Of a stretch of 7,969 bases of DNA, positions 1 through 6,313 are shown one piece after another. Within the stretch, counting starts at the first letter, position 1. Every line of letters starts with the position of its first letter. Origin of the DNA: an uncultured Holophagaceae bacterium. GTDB lineage: Bacteria > Acidobacteriota > Holophagae > Holophagales > Holophagaceae. The position numbers and the translations under genes are program-made. The notes under the pieces are model-generated. The model worked only from the letters and a program-made list of their open reading frames with translations. It did no database searches and was not told where the DNA came from. The stretch covers positions 1 through 7,969 of the forward strand of contig CAIXHJ010000193.1 in NCBI GenBank assembly GCA_903919165.1, in the 5' to 3' direction.

Positions 1-1018
1 CGGCGTGGGCCTTGGCCGTGGCCGCGGGCACCAGAGAGGTCATCAGCCTCTCTGCCGCTTCGGGGGTCTTCGCCATTTGGGTGGACAGGACGTAGGAGGC
101 GTAGTCCCTGTAGCCGAACAGGCGGGCCTTTTCCGCCCGGAGCTGCCCGAGGCGGAGGACGAGGGTACGGGTGTCATTGGCATTGGCCTGATCGGCCCGG
201 CCCACGGAAGCCTTGAACAGGCGCTCGCGGACGGAGCGGTCCGCCAGGGAGGCCAGCGCGGGTTGCTGGGTGGTGTTCTGGAGTGGGAGGATGAATTTCC
301 CCTCCAGGCCACGCGCCTTGGCATCCGCGGCGGCGGCATCGATCTCGCCCTCGGAGAGGCCCTTCAGGCTCGCCCTGTCCGCAACGACCAAAGCGCCGTC
401 CTTCGTGGCTGCCAGCAGCCGGTTCTGGAACTCGGTGATGAGTTTGGACTCTTCCTGGTTGAGGGCACGGAGCGTCATCTGGTCGGAGGCAGCGAGCTGG
501 GCCCCGCCATGGACGAAGTCGCGATAGTAGCGCTCGACCAGTGCTCGGTCCTCGGACCCGAGTTTGAGGCCCTCCCGTTGGTCATAGATGGCCTTGACGC
601 GACTAAATAGCCGGGAGTTCAGGAAGATCTCGTCATTGTGCGCCGCCAGCTTCGGGGCCACCTCGGCCTCGACTTTCTGAAGGGTGGGGTTCGTGTTTGC
701 CTTGGTGAGGGCGAAGAACACTTTGGTGGTCCTGTTCAACAGGGATCCGGCCCGTTCCATGGCCACGAGGGTGTTCCCGAAGGTTGGTGCGACTGGGTTG
801 TCGGCGATTTTCTGGATCTCGGCCATGTGCGCATTCATGCCGGCTAGGATCGCGGGCAGGTAGTCGTCATCGTGGATCCGGTCGAACTGGGGGGCGTGGT
901 AGGGCAGTGGACTAGGCTTCATGAAGGGGGTTCCGGGCGGAGTGCCCGCAACGGCGAGGACGCAGGCGCAGAGCGCCCAGGCCGAGATGTTGAGCAGGGG
1001 GCGATGAATCCATGGCAT
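1..1018 (-). CDS. dcp: M3-family peptidyl-dipeptidase (Dcp-like), N-terminal half, exported
   Basis: The reverse strand is open from an ATG at 1018 to the left edge, giving 339 residues with no stop; the gene continues outside the window. M3 dipeptidyl carboxypeptidases are zinc enzymes of about 700 residues that remove C-terminal dipeptides, so roughly half is present. The HEXXH zinc site lies in the missing half and could not be checked. Family identity rests on the alpha-helical N-terminal region: the opening around residues 37-60 (PLPYHAPQFDRIHDDDYLPA), the ALNQEESKLITEFQNRLL stretch at 185-202, and the LFGYRDYASYVLSTQMAKTPE stretch at about 300-320, all typical of this family. The N-terminus looks like a Sec signal: R6, a hydrophobic core at 8-23, and AVA|G as a likely cleavage site after residue 24, so the enzyme should act in the periplasm. 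A Shine-Dalgarno AGGGAGA (1028-1034, minus strand) sits 9 nt before the ATG. It is divergent from the DUF2062 gene. The dcp symbol is by family; oligopeptidase A is less likely because of the signal peptide. Confidence 0.88.
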   Translation of the reverse strand, partial: MPWIHRPLLNISAWALCACVLAVAGTPPGTPFMKPSPLPYHAPQFDRIHDDDYLPAILAGMNAHMAEIQKIADNPVAPTFGNTLVAMERAGSLLNRTTKVFFALTKANTNPTLQKVEAEVAPKLAAHNDEIFLNSRLFSRVKAIYDQREGLKLGSEDRALVERYYRDFVHGGAQLAASDQMTLRALNQEESKLITEFQNRLLAATKDGALVVADRASLKGLSEGEIDAAAADAKARGLEGKFILPLQNTTQQPALASLADRSVRERLFKASVGRADQANANDTRTLVLRLGQLRAEKARLFGYRDYASYVLSTQMAKTPEAAERLMTSLVPAATAKAHA

Positions 1019-1217
1019 GACGAAGGTTCTCCCTGGAAAGTGAGCAGGCGCGGCCTGCGGCCGAGACCTGGTGTAGGCAAACCCCCATGCTACCGCCGTC
1101 GGGGTGGGGTACCCTGGGGTTCTCCAGGAGATCCATGCTTAAGCCCTTCTCAGCCACGGTCACCTCGGTGCACTTCGTGCGGGACCACCGGCCCCTTCCG
1201 GTATCGGCCTGGTCCTG
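1019..1217. other. divergent intergenic spacer between the dcp-like gene and the DUF2062 gene
   Basis: This 199-bp spacer must carry the start signals for both flanking genes unless they are read from elsewhere, but no convincing -35/-10 pair is visible on either strand. Its visible content is short GC-rich inverted repeats: GCAGGC/GCCTGC (1044-1049 and 1053-1058, loop of 3) in the probable leader of the dcp-like gene; GCAC/GTGC around TTC at 1170-1180; and ACCGG/CCGGT (1187-1191 and 1198-1202, loop of 6) just before the DUF2062 start. The reading frame of the DUF2062 gene is open back to a TAA at 1140-1142, but the upstream part has no better start codon. Confidence 0.5.
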
Positions 1218-1685
1218 ATGGGTTGGGCACGGAACCGGGTCTGGGATCCCATCCTCGGAATGCTCAAGCAGGGGCTGAGTCCGGAGGGGTTGGCCTGGAG
1301 CCTGGCGGTGGGAGTAGCCCTGGGGATCATTCCCCTGTTCGGGACTTCGACCCTGCTCTGCGTGGGTATGACGATGGCTTTTCGACTGAACCAGCCGGCC
1401 ATGCAATTGGCCAACTACCTGGCCTACCCCCTTCAACTCCTTCTCCTTCTGCCATTCATCCGGCTGGGAGAGTCGCTTTTCGGCGATCCCCACCTGCCTT
1501 TGTCCCTGTCCTATCTCCAAGGGGTTCTTCAGGCTGGAGTCTGGGGAGCGATCCGGATGTTCTGGACCAGCCTCTGGCATGCCAGCGTGGCTTGGTTGCT
1601 GGTGGTGCCCCTTCCGATGGTCCTCCTGGCCTGGGGGTTGACGCCTGTATTCTCCCGGGCTTCGAAGTCCTTCCGTCGTCTCTGA
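1218..1685 (+). CDS. DUF2062 domain membrane protein
   Basis: This encodes a 155-residue hydrophobic protein that I assign to the DUF2062 family, whose biochemical role is not established. The family core is seen at residues 21-75: SPEGLAWSLAVGVALGIIPL, then FGTSTLL, then RLNQPAMQLANYLAYPLQL. This is the usual small-residue and proline-rich pattern with a conserved Asn-Gln/Leu-Pro turn. Hydrophobic segments at about 27-52, 66-82 and 122-142 suggest three inner-membrane helices, and the C-terminus (SRASKSFRRL) is basic. Length is normal for the short members. The ATG at 1218 is the first good start, but its ribosome binding site is poor. Frame is open upstream to 1143, so a non-ATG start is possible. 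It ends 44 nt before the exporter adaptor gene with no terminator between, so it may be read into that operon, although its function gives no direct link to it. Confidence 0.8.
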   Translation: MGWARNRVWDPILGMLKQGLSPEGLAWSLAVGVALGIIPLFGTSTLLCVGMTMAFRLNQPAMQLANYLAYPLQLLLLLPFIRLGESLFGDPHLPLSLSYLQGVLQAGVWGAIRMFWTSLWHASVAWLLVVPLPMVLLAWGLTPVFSRASKSFRRL

Positions 1686-1717
1686 GCTGAGGATAGGCTT
1701 TCGTCACCTGGATATTT

Positions 1718-1723
1718 GGAGAA
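1718..1723 (+). promoter_or_regulatory. ribosome binding site of the adaptor gene
   Basis: GGAGAA lies 6 nt before the ATG at 1730 and fixes that start. The spacer 1686-1729 around it shows no clear promoter; the best -10-like hexamer, GATATT at 1711-1716, has no partner -35 at 16-18 nt. Confidence 0.7.
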
Positions 1724-1729
1724 CCGTGC

Positions 1730-2836
1730 ATGAGCGAGTCCCCCGCCCGAAAACCCGCCGTCATCCGCAAGCGGTTCCCCATGGGCTGGTTGGTGCTCGG
1801 ACTCCTAGGACTGGCAGTCGTCGTCTTCGCTGTGATCCGGAAGAACGCGCCTGTAGTGCTTTCCGTCACCACCCCCATGGTGTTCAAGGCCGGCGAACGG
1901 AACCCGCTGGTGAGCGCCTCGGGCTACTTGGTGGCCCGCCATCGGGCCACGCTCTCGGCGAAGGTTCCTGGCCGCCTGGACTGGCTGGGCGTGGAGGAAG
2001 GGAGCCGAGTCCAGAAGGGCCAGATCATCGCGAAGCTCGAAGCCACGGATCTGGAGGCCAATCGGGATCAGACCGCGGTAAACCTGGAACAGGCCCAGGC
2101 GGATCTTCTGCGCGGCGAGGCGCTTTGCAAGGAGGGTATTCTCGATCGCTCCAGCCTGGAACACCTGCGCACCAACAAGGCCTCGCTGGCGGCGCAGCTG
2201 CGGTACCTGGACGCGACCCTCGAAAACATGGTGCTTCGGGCTCCCTTCACGGGCACGGTCACCCAGAAGCTTTCCGAAGTGGGGGAGACGGTGAGCCCCG
2301 GAACCGCGGGAGGGGCCAACGCCATCAATGCGGTGGCGGTGCTGGCGGACTTCGATTCCCTCGAGGTGGAAGTAGAGGTGAGTGAGAACGGCATCACCAA
2401 GCTCCGGAAGGGGATGCCGGTGGAGGTACGGGTGGATGCCCTGGAGGCGGATCCCGGCGCCAAGTCCCTGAGCGGCGAGCTCCGGGAGATCTATCCCACT
2501 TCCAACCGTCAGAAGGCCGTGGTCATCGTCCGGGTGGCGTTCAAGGAAAAGAACCCGTATCTGTTCCCGGACATGGGCGCCAAGGTGACTTTCCTGGGCG
2601 AACCCTACCTCAAGGACGTGCTGGTGCTGGGCCGGGAGCAGGTGGTGCGGCAGAAAGGCCAGTCATTCGTGTGGGTGCTGGAGCGGGAGCTGGCGGCCCT
2701 GAAACCCATCACCATCGTGGCTGAGAATCCCATCGGTTACGAAGTGACCGGTCTCGAAAAAGGGTCCACCCTCCTGGTGCTGCTCTCGGATACCAAGCTA
2801 GAACCCGGGGCCAAGGTGAAGGTGAAGAACCGATGA
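1730..2836 (+). CDS. periplasmic adaptor (membrane fusion protein) of an ABC exporter, MacA/HlyD type
   Basis: This 368-residue protein is the part of a tripartite exporter that links inner-membrane permeases to an outer-membrane channel. After a short basic cytoplasmic tail (K8-R15), one helix at about 19-36 anchors it in the inner membrane. The first lipoyl/barrel-sandwich half is at about 65-105, with the typical AKVPGRLDWLGVEEGSRVQKGQ (77-98). A short alpha-hairpin spans about 106-165. The second lipoyl half follows, with LRAPFTGTVTQKLSEVGETV (169-188). A beta-barrel (about 208-290, including PDMGAKVTF) and a membrane-proximal domain complete it. In the hairpin tip, R128, L132 and D139 match the spacing of the R-x3-L-x6-S motif by which AcrA and MacA touch TolC, but the serine is an aspartate (S141 is close by). 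No outer-membrane channel gene is in the window. It overlaps the ATPase gene by ATGA, so the two are translationally coupled. Confidence 0.9.
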   Translation: MSESPARKPAVIRKRFPMGWLVLGLLGLAVVVFAVIRKNAPVVLSVTTPMVFKAGERNPLVSASGYLVARHRATLSAKVPGRLDWLGVEEGSRVQKGQIIAKLEATDLEANRDQTAVNLEQAQADLLRGEALCKEGILDRSSLEHLRTNKASLAAQLRYLDATLENMVLRAPFTGTVTQKLSEVGETVSPGTAGGANAINAVAVLADFDSLEVEVEVSENGITKLRKGMPVEVRVDALEADPGAKSLSGELREIYPTSNRQKAVVIVRVAFKEKNPYLFPDMGAKVTFLGEPYLKDVLVLGREQVVRQKGQSFVWVLERELAALKPITIVAENPIGYEVTGLEKGSTLLVLLSDTKLEPGAKVKVKNR

Positions 2837-3531
2837 ACGGCGAGCCCATCATCCGCCTGCGGAGGCTGGCGAAGAGCTACTACCGCGAGACCCTGGAGAT
2901 CCCGGTGCTTCAGGGCATCGACCTGGACATTCCGGCCGGTGGGTACTACGCCCTCATGGGGCCCAGCGGCAGCGGCAAGACCACCCTCCTGAATCTCATC
3001 GCGGGGATCGACCGGCCCTCGGCTGGCGAGCTGGACGTATGTGGCTTCGCGCTCAACGGCCTCGATGACGACGAGCTGGCTGCCTGGCGATCCGCCTACG
3101 TGGGGTTCATCTTCCAGAACTACAATCTGGTCCCGGTACTGACTGCCTTCGAGAACGTGGAGCTCCCCCTGCTGCTGACGCCCATGGGCCGTCGCGAGCG
3201 CCGGGAGAGGGTGGTGGAGGCCATGGAGCGGGTGAACCTCATGGACCGCATGGAGAACTACCCGCGCCAGCTATCGGGAGGACAGGAACAGCGGGTGGCC
3301 GTGGCCCGGGCCATCGTGAGCAACCCAGAACTGCTGGTGGCAGACGAGCCCACCGGCGCCCTGGACGCGAAGAATGCCGAGGAGATCATGGCCCTGCTGG
3401 AGGGGCTGAACAGGGATCTCGGCAAGACCATCGTCATGGTCACCCACGATCCGAAAGCAGCGCATCATGCGAGGCATCAGATTCATTTGGAGAAGGGTGT
3501 ACTCGACCGGACGGTCGAGGTGAACCGGTGA
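2833..3531 (+). CDS. ABC transporter ATP-binding protein, MacB/LolD/DevA type
   Basis: This 232-residue stand-alone nucleotide-binding domain powers the exporter by ATP hydrolysis at the inner face of the membrane. All core motifs are intact: Walker A GPSGSGKTT (43-51), Q-loop Q95 in FQNYNLVP, signature LSGGQ (147-151), Walker B LLVADEP with catalytic E172, D-loop GALD (175-178), and switch H205 in VTHD. The sequence style (VLTAFENVELPL, DEPTGALDAKN) is that of the LolD/MacB/DevA group that pairs with FtsX-type permeases. The signature is followed by EQRVAVARA, where most relatives have QQRVAIARA. Its length is normal, and unlike MacB itself it is not fused to a permease. The ATG overlaps the stop of the adaptor gene (ATGA), preceded by AAGGTGAAG-type purine-rich sequence. 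The first permease starts 4 nt after its stop. Confidence 0.95.
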   Translation: MNGEPIIRLRRLAKSYYRETLEIPVLQGIDLDIPAGGYYALMGPSGSGKTTLLNLIAGIDRPSAGELDVCGFALNGLDDDELAAWRSAYVGFIFQNYNLVPVLTAFENVELPLLLTPMGRRERRERVVEAMERVNLMDRMENYPRQLSGGQEQRVAVARAIVSNPELLVADEPTGALDAKNAEEIMALLEGLNRDLGKTIVMVTHDPKAAHHARHQIHLEKGVLDRTVEVNR

Positions 3532-3535
3532 GGTC

Positions 3536-4693
3536 GTGAAGTTTCTCCACCTGATCCTGCGGTCCTTCTTCCGCTCGAAACGGAGGACGGTGCTGACGAT
3601 CCTCTCCATCACTGTGTCCGTGGCCCTCATCGCTATCCTCCAGAGCGTCCTCGCGACCCTGGACGGTTTCGCGAACAACCCCGACGCCTCCAACCGCATC
3701 GTCGTGCGGCACAAGGTGTCCATCACGAACATGCTGCCCATGCGGTATGAAGACTGGATACGACAGCAGCCCGAGGTCGAAGCGGTGATGGGGCTCCAAT
3801 GGTTCCAGGGGGTCTACATCGACCGCCGCAATTTCTTCCCCAACTTCGCCAGCGAGGCGGAGTATGTGACTGCGATCTTCAAGGAGGAGATCGTGGACTA
3901 CTCGGACGCCCAGTACCGGGATTTCCTCCGGGACCGGAACGGATGCATCGTGGGCAAGGCCCTGGCAGACAAGTTCGGATGGAAGATCGGGGATGTGATC
4001 TCCCTCCAGAGTGAAATCTTTCCCATCACCGTAAGGTTGACGGTGCGATGCATCTTCAGGTCCAAACGCCCGGCGGATGAGATGGGGCTGCATTTCAATT
4101 ACAAGCTGCTCGAAGAGGGGGTGTTTTACATGAAGGGCCGCACGGGAAATTTCTTCGTGCGGGTGCGGCACCCCGACGACGTCCCCAAGCTCATCGAGCG
4201 CATCGATCGCCACTTCCGGGATGCGGTGGAGCCGACCTTCAGTGAAACCGAAAACGCCTTCCAGCTGGAGTTCCTGAAAATGATGGGGAACTACACCACC
4301 ATCATCCAGATGATCACCGGGGCCGTGCTGGTGGCCATCCTCATCGTCACGGCCAACACCATGGCCATGGCCATCCGGGAGCGTACCATCGAGATCTCGG
4401 TGTTCCGCGCCATGGGGTTCCGGACCGGGCAGATTCTTCTCCTCCTCATGGGAGAGGGCGTCCTGCTCTCCATCCTGGGCGGCGTGTTCGGCCTGGGGCT
4501 GGCCTGGGCCATGGCGGGTGCGATCCGCAACGTGGCTGGGACCTTCCTTCCCTACCTCCAGAACTTCACCATCGACTTCGGTACCATGGCGCTCTGCTTC
4601 CAGGCCACCCTTGGGGTAGGCGTCCTGTCCACCTTCATCCCGGCCTACCGCGCCACCCGGAGACCCATCGTGGATGGGCTGAGGAGTCTGTGA
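3536..4693 (+). CDS. ABC transporter permease 1, FtsX/MacB type
   Basis: This 385-residue inner-membrane permease has the four-helix FtsX/MacB layout: TM1 at about 19-41 after a basic amphipathic start (RSFFRSKRRT), a periplasmic domain at about 42-255 (MacB_PCD-like), then TM2 257-280, TM3 300-327 and TM4 349-371. The cytoplasmic coupling segment between TM2 and TM3, RERTIEISVFRAMGFRTGQI (281-300), is the family hallmark that contacts the ATPase. The C-terminal YRATRRPIVDGLRSL is also typical. Such permeases act as mechanotransmitters rather than as classical channels (known from MacB and LolCDE). The start is a GTG at 3536, only 4 nt after the ATPase stop. The nearest GAGG motifs are 2 nt and 15 nt away, so initiation probably depends on coupling from the upstream gene. 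The stop overlaps the next gene's ATG by one base (TGATG). It is not closely similar to permease 2, so the pair probably forms a heterodimer. Confidence 0.9.
   Translation: MKFLHLILRSFFRSKRRTVLTILSITVSVALIAILQSVLATLDGFANNPDASNRIVVRHKVSITNMLPMRYEDWIRQQPEVEAVMGLQWFQGVYIDRRNFFPNFASEAEYVTAIFKEEIVDYSDAQYRDFLRDRNGCIVGKALADKFGWKIGDVISLQSEIFPITVRLTVRCIFRSKRPADEMGLHFNYKLLEEGVFYMKGRTGNFFVRVRHPDDVPKLIERIDRHFRDAVEPTFSETENAFQLEFLKMMGNYTTIIQMITGAVLVAILIVTANTMAMAIRERTIEISVFRAMGFRTGQILLLLMGEGVLLSILGGVFGLGLAWAMAGAIRNVAGTFLPYLQNFTIDFGTMALCFQATLGVGVLSTFIPAYRATRRPIVDGLRSL
4681..4686 (+). promoter_or_regulatory. ribosome binding site deciding the permease 2 start
   Basis: GAGGAG lies 6 nt before the ATG at 4693 but only 3 nt before the in-frame GTG at 4690. 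The ATG, which overlaps the permease 1 stop as TGATG, is therefore the better start. Confidence 0.65.
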
Positions 4694-5916
4694 TGACAGT
4701 GCTCTACGTCATCCTCATGCCCTACCTGGCCTGGCTGACCTGGGCCGCCATTCGGTACCCCGTCCCCCTCAGCTACAACTGGCGGAGCCTCTGGCAACGG
4801 AAGGTCAGCACCCTCAGCACGGCCGGAGCCATCGGCGTGGTGGTGGCCATCTTCGTAGTGGTGCTCTCCCTGGACCAGGGGCTGTCCCGGGCCTTTGTCA
4901 GCAGCGGGCGGGGTGACCAGGCCATCGTCATCCGGCCCAATTCCCGGGTGGAGCTAAGCAGCACCATCGAACGGGACAAGATGCGCATCCTCAAGACCTC
5001 GCCCCTGGTGGCTGAAGACGCGACCGGGCCCCTGGTCTCTTCGGAGTGCGTCGTTGTGCGCTCCCTGGACAAGGCGGATGGGGACGGATCCTCCAACGTC
5101 ACGGTGCGAGGTCTTGAACCCCCAGGCATCCGGATGCGGGACCAGGTTCGTCTGGTGCAGGGACGCTGGATGACGCCGGGCCTGAACGAGATGCTGGTCC
5201 CGAGGCGGATGCAGGGCCGGTTCACGGGACTGGGGCTGGGCCAGAAGCAGACCTTCGGTGGTCGGACCTGGGAGGTGGTGGGCATTTTCGATGGTGGCGG
5301 GTCGGCCTTCGACAGTGAAATCTGGGTGGATGTGGTCACCCTCATGCAGGCCTACAAGCGCACCATGTTCTCCAGTGCGCTGGTGCGGCTGAGAGGGGCC
5401 GCGCAGGTTCCGGGCTTTGCGCAGATGGTGGATCAGGACAAGCGGCTGAAGCTGGAGGTCCGGGCCGAACCCGACTACTACGCTGAGCAGACCGAAGCGG
5501 GACAGCCCATCAGGATCCTGGGCAACCTCATCACAGTGATCCTCACGGTGGGGGCCATTTTCGCGGCCATGAACACCATGTACGCCTCCGTGGCGAGCCG
5601 CACCCAGGAGATCGGAACCCTGCGGGCCCTCGGGTTCCGGCAGCTCGAGATCATGGCCAGCTTCCAATGGGAGGCCCTCATGCTCTGCGCCCTGGGAGGC
5701 GTGGCAGGCGTGCTTCTCTCTCTGGGATTCAATGGAATCCAGACCGGCGCGACGAACTTCCAGACCTTCTCAGACGTGAGCTTCGCCTTCCTGATCACCC
5801 CCAGCCTCATGGCGAAGGGGTTGGCCTTCAGCCTGTTCATGGGGCTGGCAGGAGGAGGACTGCCGGCCTGGCGGGCCAGCCATATCCCGCTGACGGAGGC
5901 CATGAAAGGAGGTTGA
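4693..5916 (+). CDS. ABC transporter permease 2, FtsX/MacB type with extra N-terminal helix
   Basis: This 407-residue permease is the second membrane subunit of the exporter. The FtsX/MacB core is clear: a helix at about 41-60 (LSTAGAIGVVVAIFVVVLSL), a periplasmic domain at 61-272, then helices at about 277-299, 324-348 and 371-391. The coupling segment ASRTQEIGTLRALGFRQLEI (301-320) is closer to the family consensus (EIG-x-LRALG) than that of permease 1. The C-terminal PAWRASHIPLTEAM is typical. In front of the core is an additional hydrophobic stretch (residues 3-20, LYVILMPYLAWLTWAAI) and a loop leading to NWRSLWQRK, the usual permease start. The protein thus appears to have five membrane segments with its N-terminus displaced. 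The ATG at 4693 overlaps the permease 1 stop; an in-frame GTG at 4690 would add one residue. It ends 60 nt before the PadR-type gene, without a terminator. Confidence 0.9.
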   Translation: MTVLYVILMPYLAWLTWAAIRYPVPLSYNWRSLWQRKVSTLSTAGAIGVVVAIFVVVLSLDQGLSRAFVSSGRGDQAIVIRPNSRVELSSTIERDKMRILKTSPLVAEDATGPLVSSECVVVRSLDKADGDGSSNVTVRGLEPPGIRMRDQVRLVQGRWMTPGLNEMLVPRRMQGRFTGLGLGQKQTFGGRTWEVVGIFDGGGSAFDSEIWVDVVTLMQAYKRTMFSSALVRLRGAAQVPGFAQMVDQDKRLKLEVRAEPDYYAEQTEAGQPIRILGNLITVILTVGAIFAAMNTMYASVASRTQEIGTLRALGFRQLEIMASFQWEALMLCALGGVAGVLLSLGFNGIQTGATNFQTFSDVSFAFLITPSLMAKGLAFSLFMGLAGGGLPAWRASHIPLTEAMKGG

Positions 5917-5966
5917 CGGCCATCGCTTTGCGAGGCACATTGGGACCTGCCATTTTCTCCTAACCT

Positions 5967-5971
5967 GGAGG
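5967..5971 (+). promoter_or_regulatory. ribosome binding site of the PadR-type gene
   Basis: GGAGG lies 5 nt before the ATG at 5977, a strong site. The 60-nt spacer 5917-5976 has no hairpin terminator and no convincing promoter, so the gene is probably read with the exporter genes. Confidence 0.7.
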
Positions 5972-5976
5972 CCTTT

Positions 5977-6303
5977 ATGGACCGTGAACTGCTGAAGGGC
6001 AGCACACCCCTGTTGCTGTTGTCGCTGCTCTGCGAGGGGCCCATGTACGGCTACCAGATCATCGAGACAGTCCGCCACCGCACCGGCGGTACTTACACGT
6101 TGAAGGAAGGGGCACTCTACCCGGCCCTCCACAAACTCGAGGCGACCGAATTCATCAGTTCCTACTGGGAGACCCAGGACAACGGCCGGGAGCGCCGGTA
6201 CTATGCCATTCAGCCTGCGGGTCTGGCCTTCCTGTCGGCCAAGAAGAAGGAGTGGAACCAGTTCGTGGACATGGTCCAGGCCTTCGTGGGGCCGAAGGCC
6301 TAG
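5977..6303 (+). CDS. PadR family transcriptional regulator
   Basis: This 108-residue winged-helix DNA-binding protein has the full PadR N-terminal domain and only a short C-terminal helix, the small (subfamily-2) form that dimerises through its last helix. The motifs are strong: LLKGSTPLLLLSLLCEGPMY (5-24) then GYQIIE; the recognition region GGTYTLKEGALYPALHKLE (37-55); and the wing GRERRYYAIQPAG (70-82). The C-terminal helix, about 86-105 (SAKKKEWNQFVDMVQAFVG), would form the dimer interface. PadR proteins usually repress nearby exporter genes and are released by a small ligand or a toxic compound. That fits its place behind the exporter genes, but the ligand and target here are inferred. 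I found no clear ATGT-N8-ACAT PadR box in the spacers 1686-1729 or 5917-5976. Its stop is 10 nt before the GTG start of the HAAS gene. Confidence 0.93.
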   Translation: MDRELLKGSTPLLLLSLLCEGPMYGYQIIETVRHRTGGTYTLKEGALYPALHKLEATEFISSYWETQDNGRERRYYAIQPAGLAFLSAKKKEWNQFVDMVQAFVGPKA

Positions 6304-6313
6304 AGGGCTTCCC

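Noticed and set aside
5..610. Plus-strand open frame of 201 codons at the left edge
   Set aside because: It is the mirror of the dcp-like gene, whose family motifs are clear on the minus strand.
872..1690. Plus-strand open frame of 272 codons spanning the divergent spacer and the DUF2062 gene
   Set aside because: Its translation is Pro/Gly/Arg/Ser-rich with no domain, and the overlapping frame at 1218-1685 carries the DUF2062 pattern.
3440..4213. Antisense open frame of 257 codons over the ATPase end and permease 1
   Set aside because: It lies opposite strongly supported ABC genes, its translation has no recognisable domain, and long shadow frames are expected in GC-rich coding DNA.
5913..5941. 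Possible promoter for the PadR gene: TTGACG with CACATT 17 nt later
   Set aside because: The -10 matches only three of six positions, and the -35 is made by the permease 2 stop codon, so it is likely chance.
6203..6313. Longer HAAS protein starting inside the PadR gene
   Set aside because: The added part is Arg/Ser-rich shadow sequence; GTG 6314 has a proper ribosome binding site and starts right at the HAAS domain.
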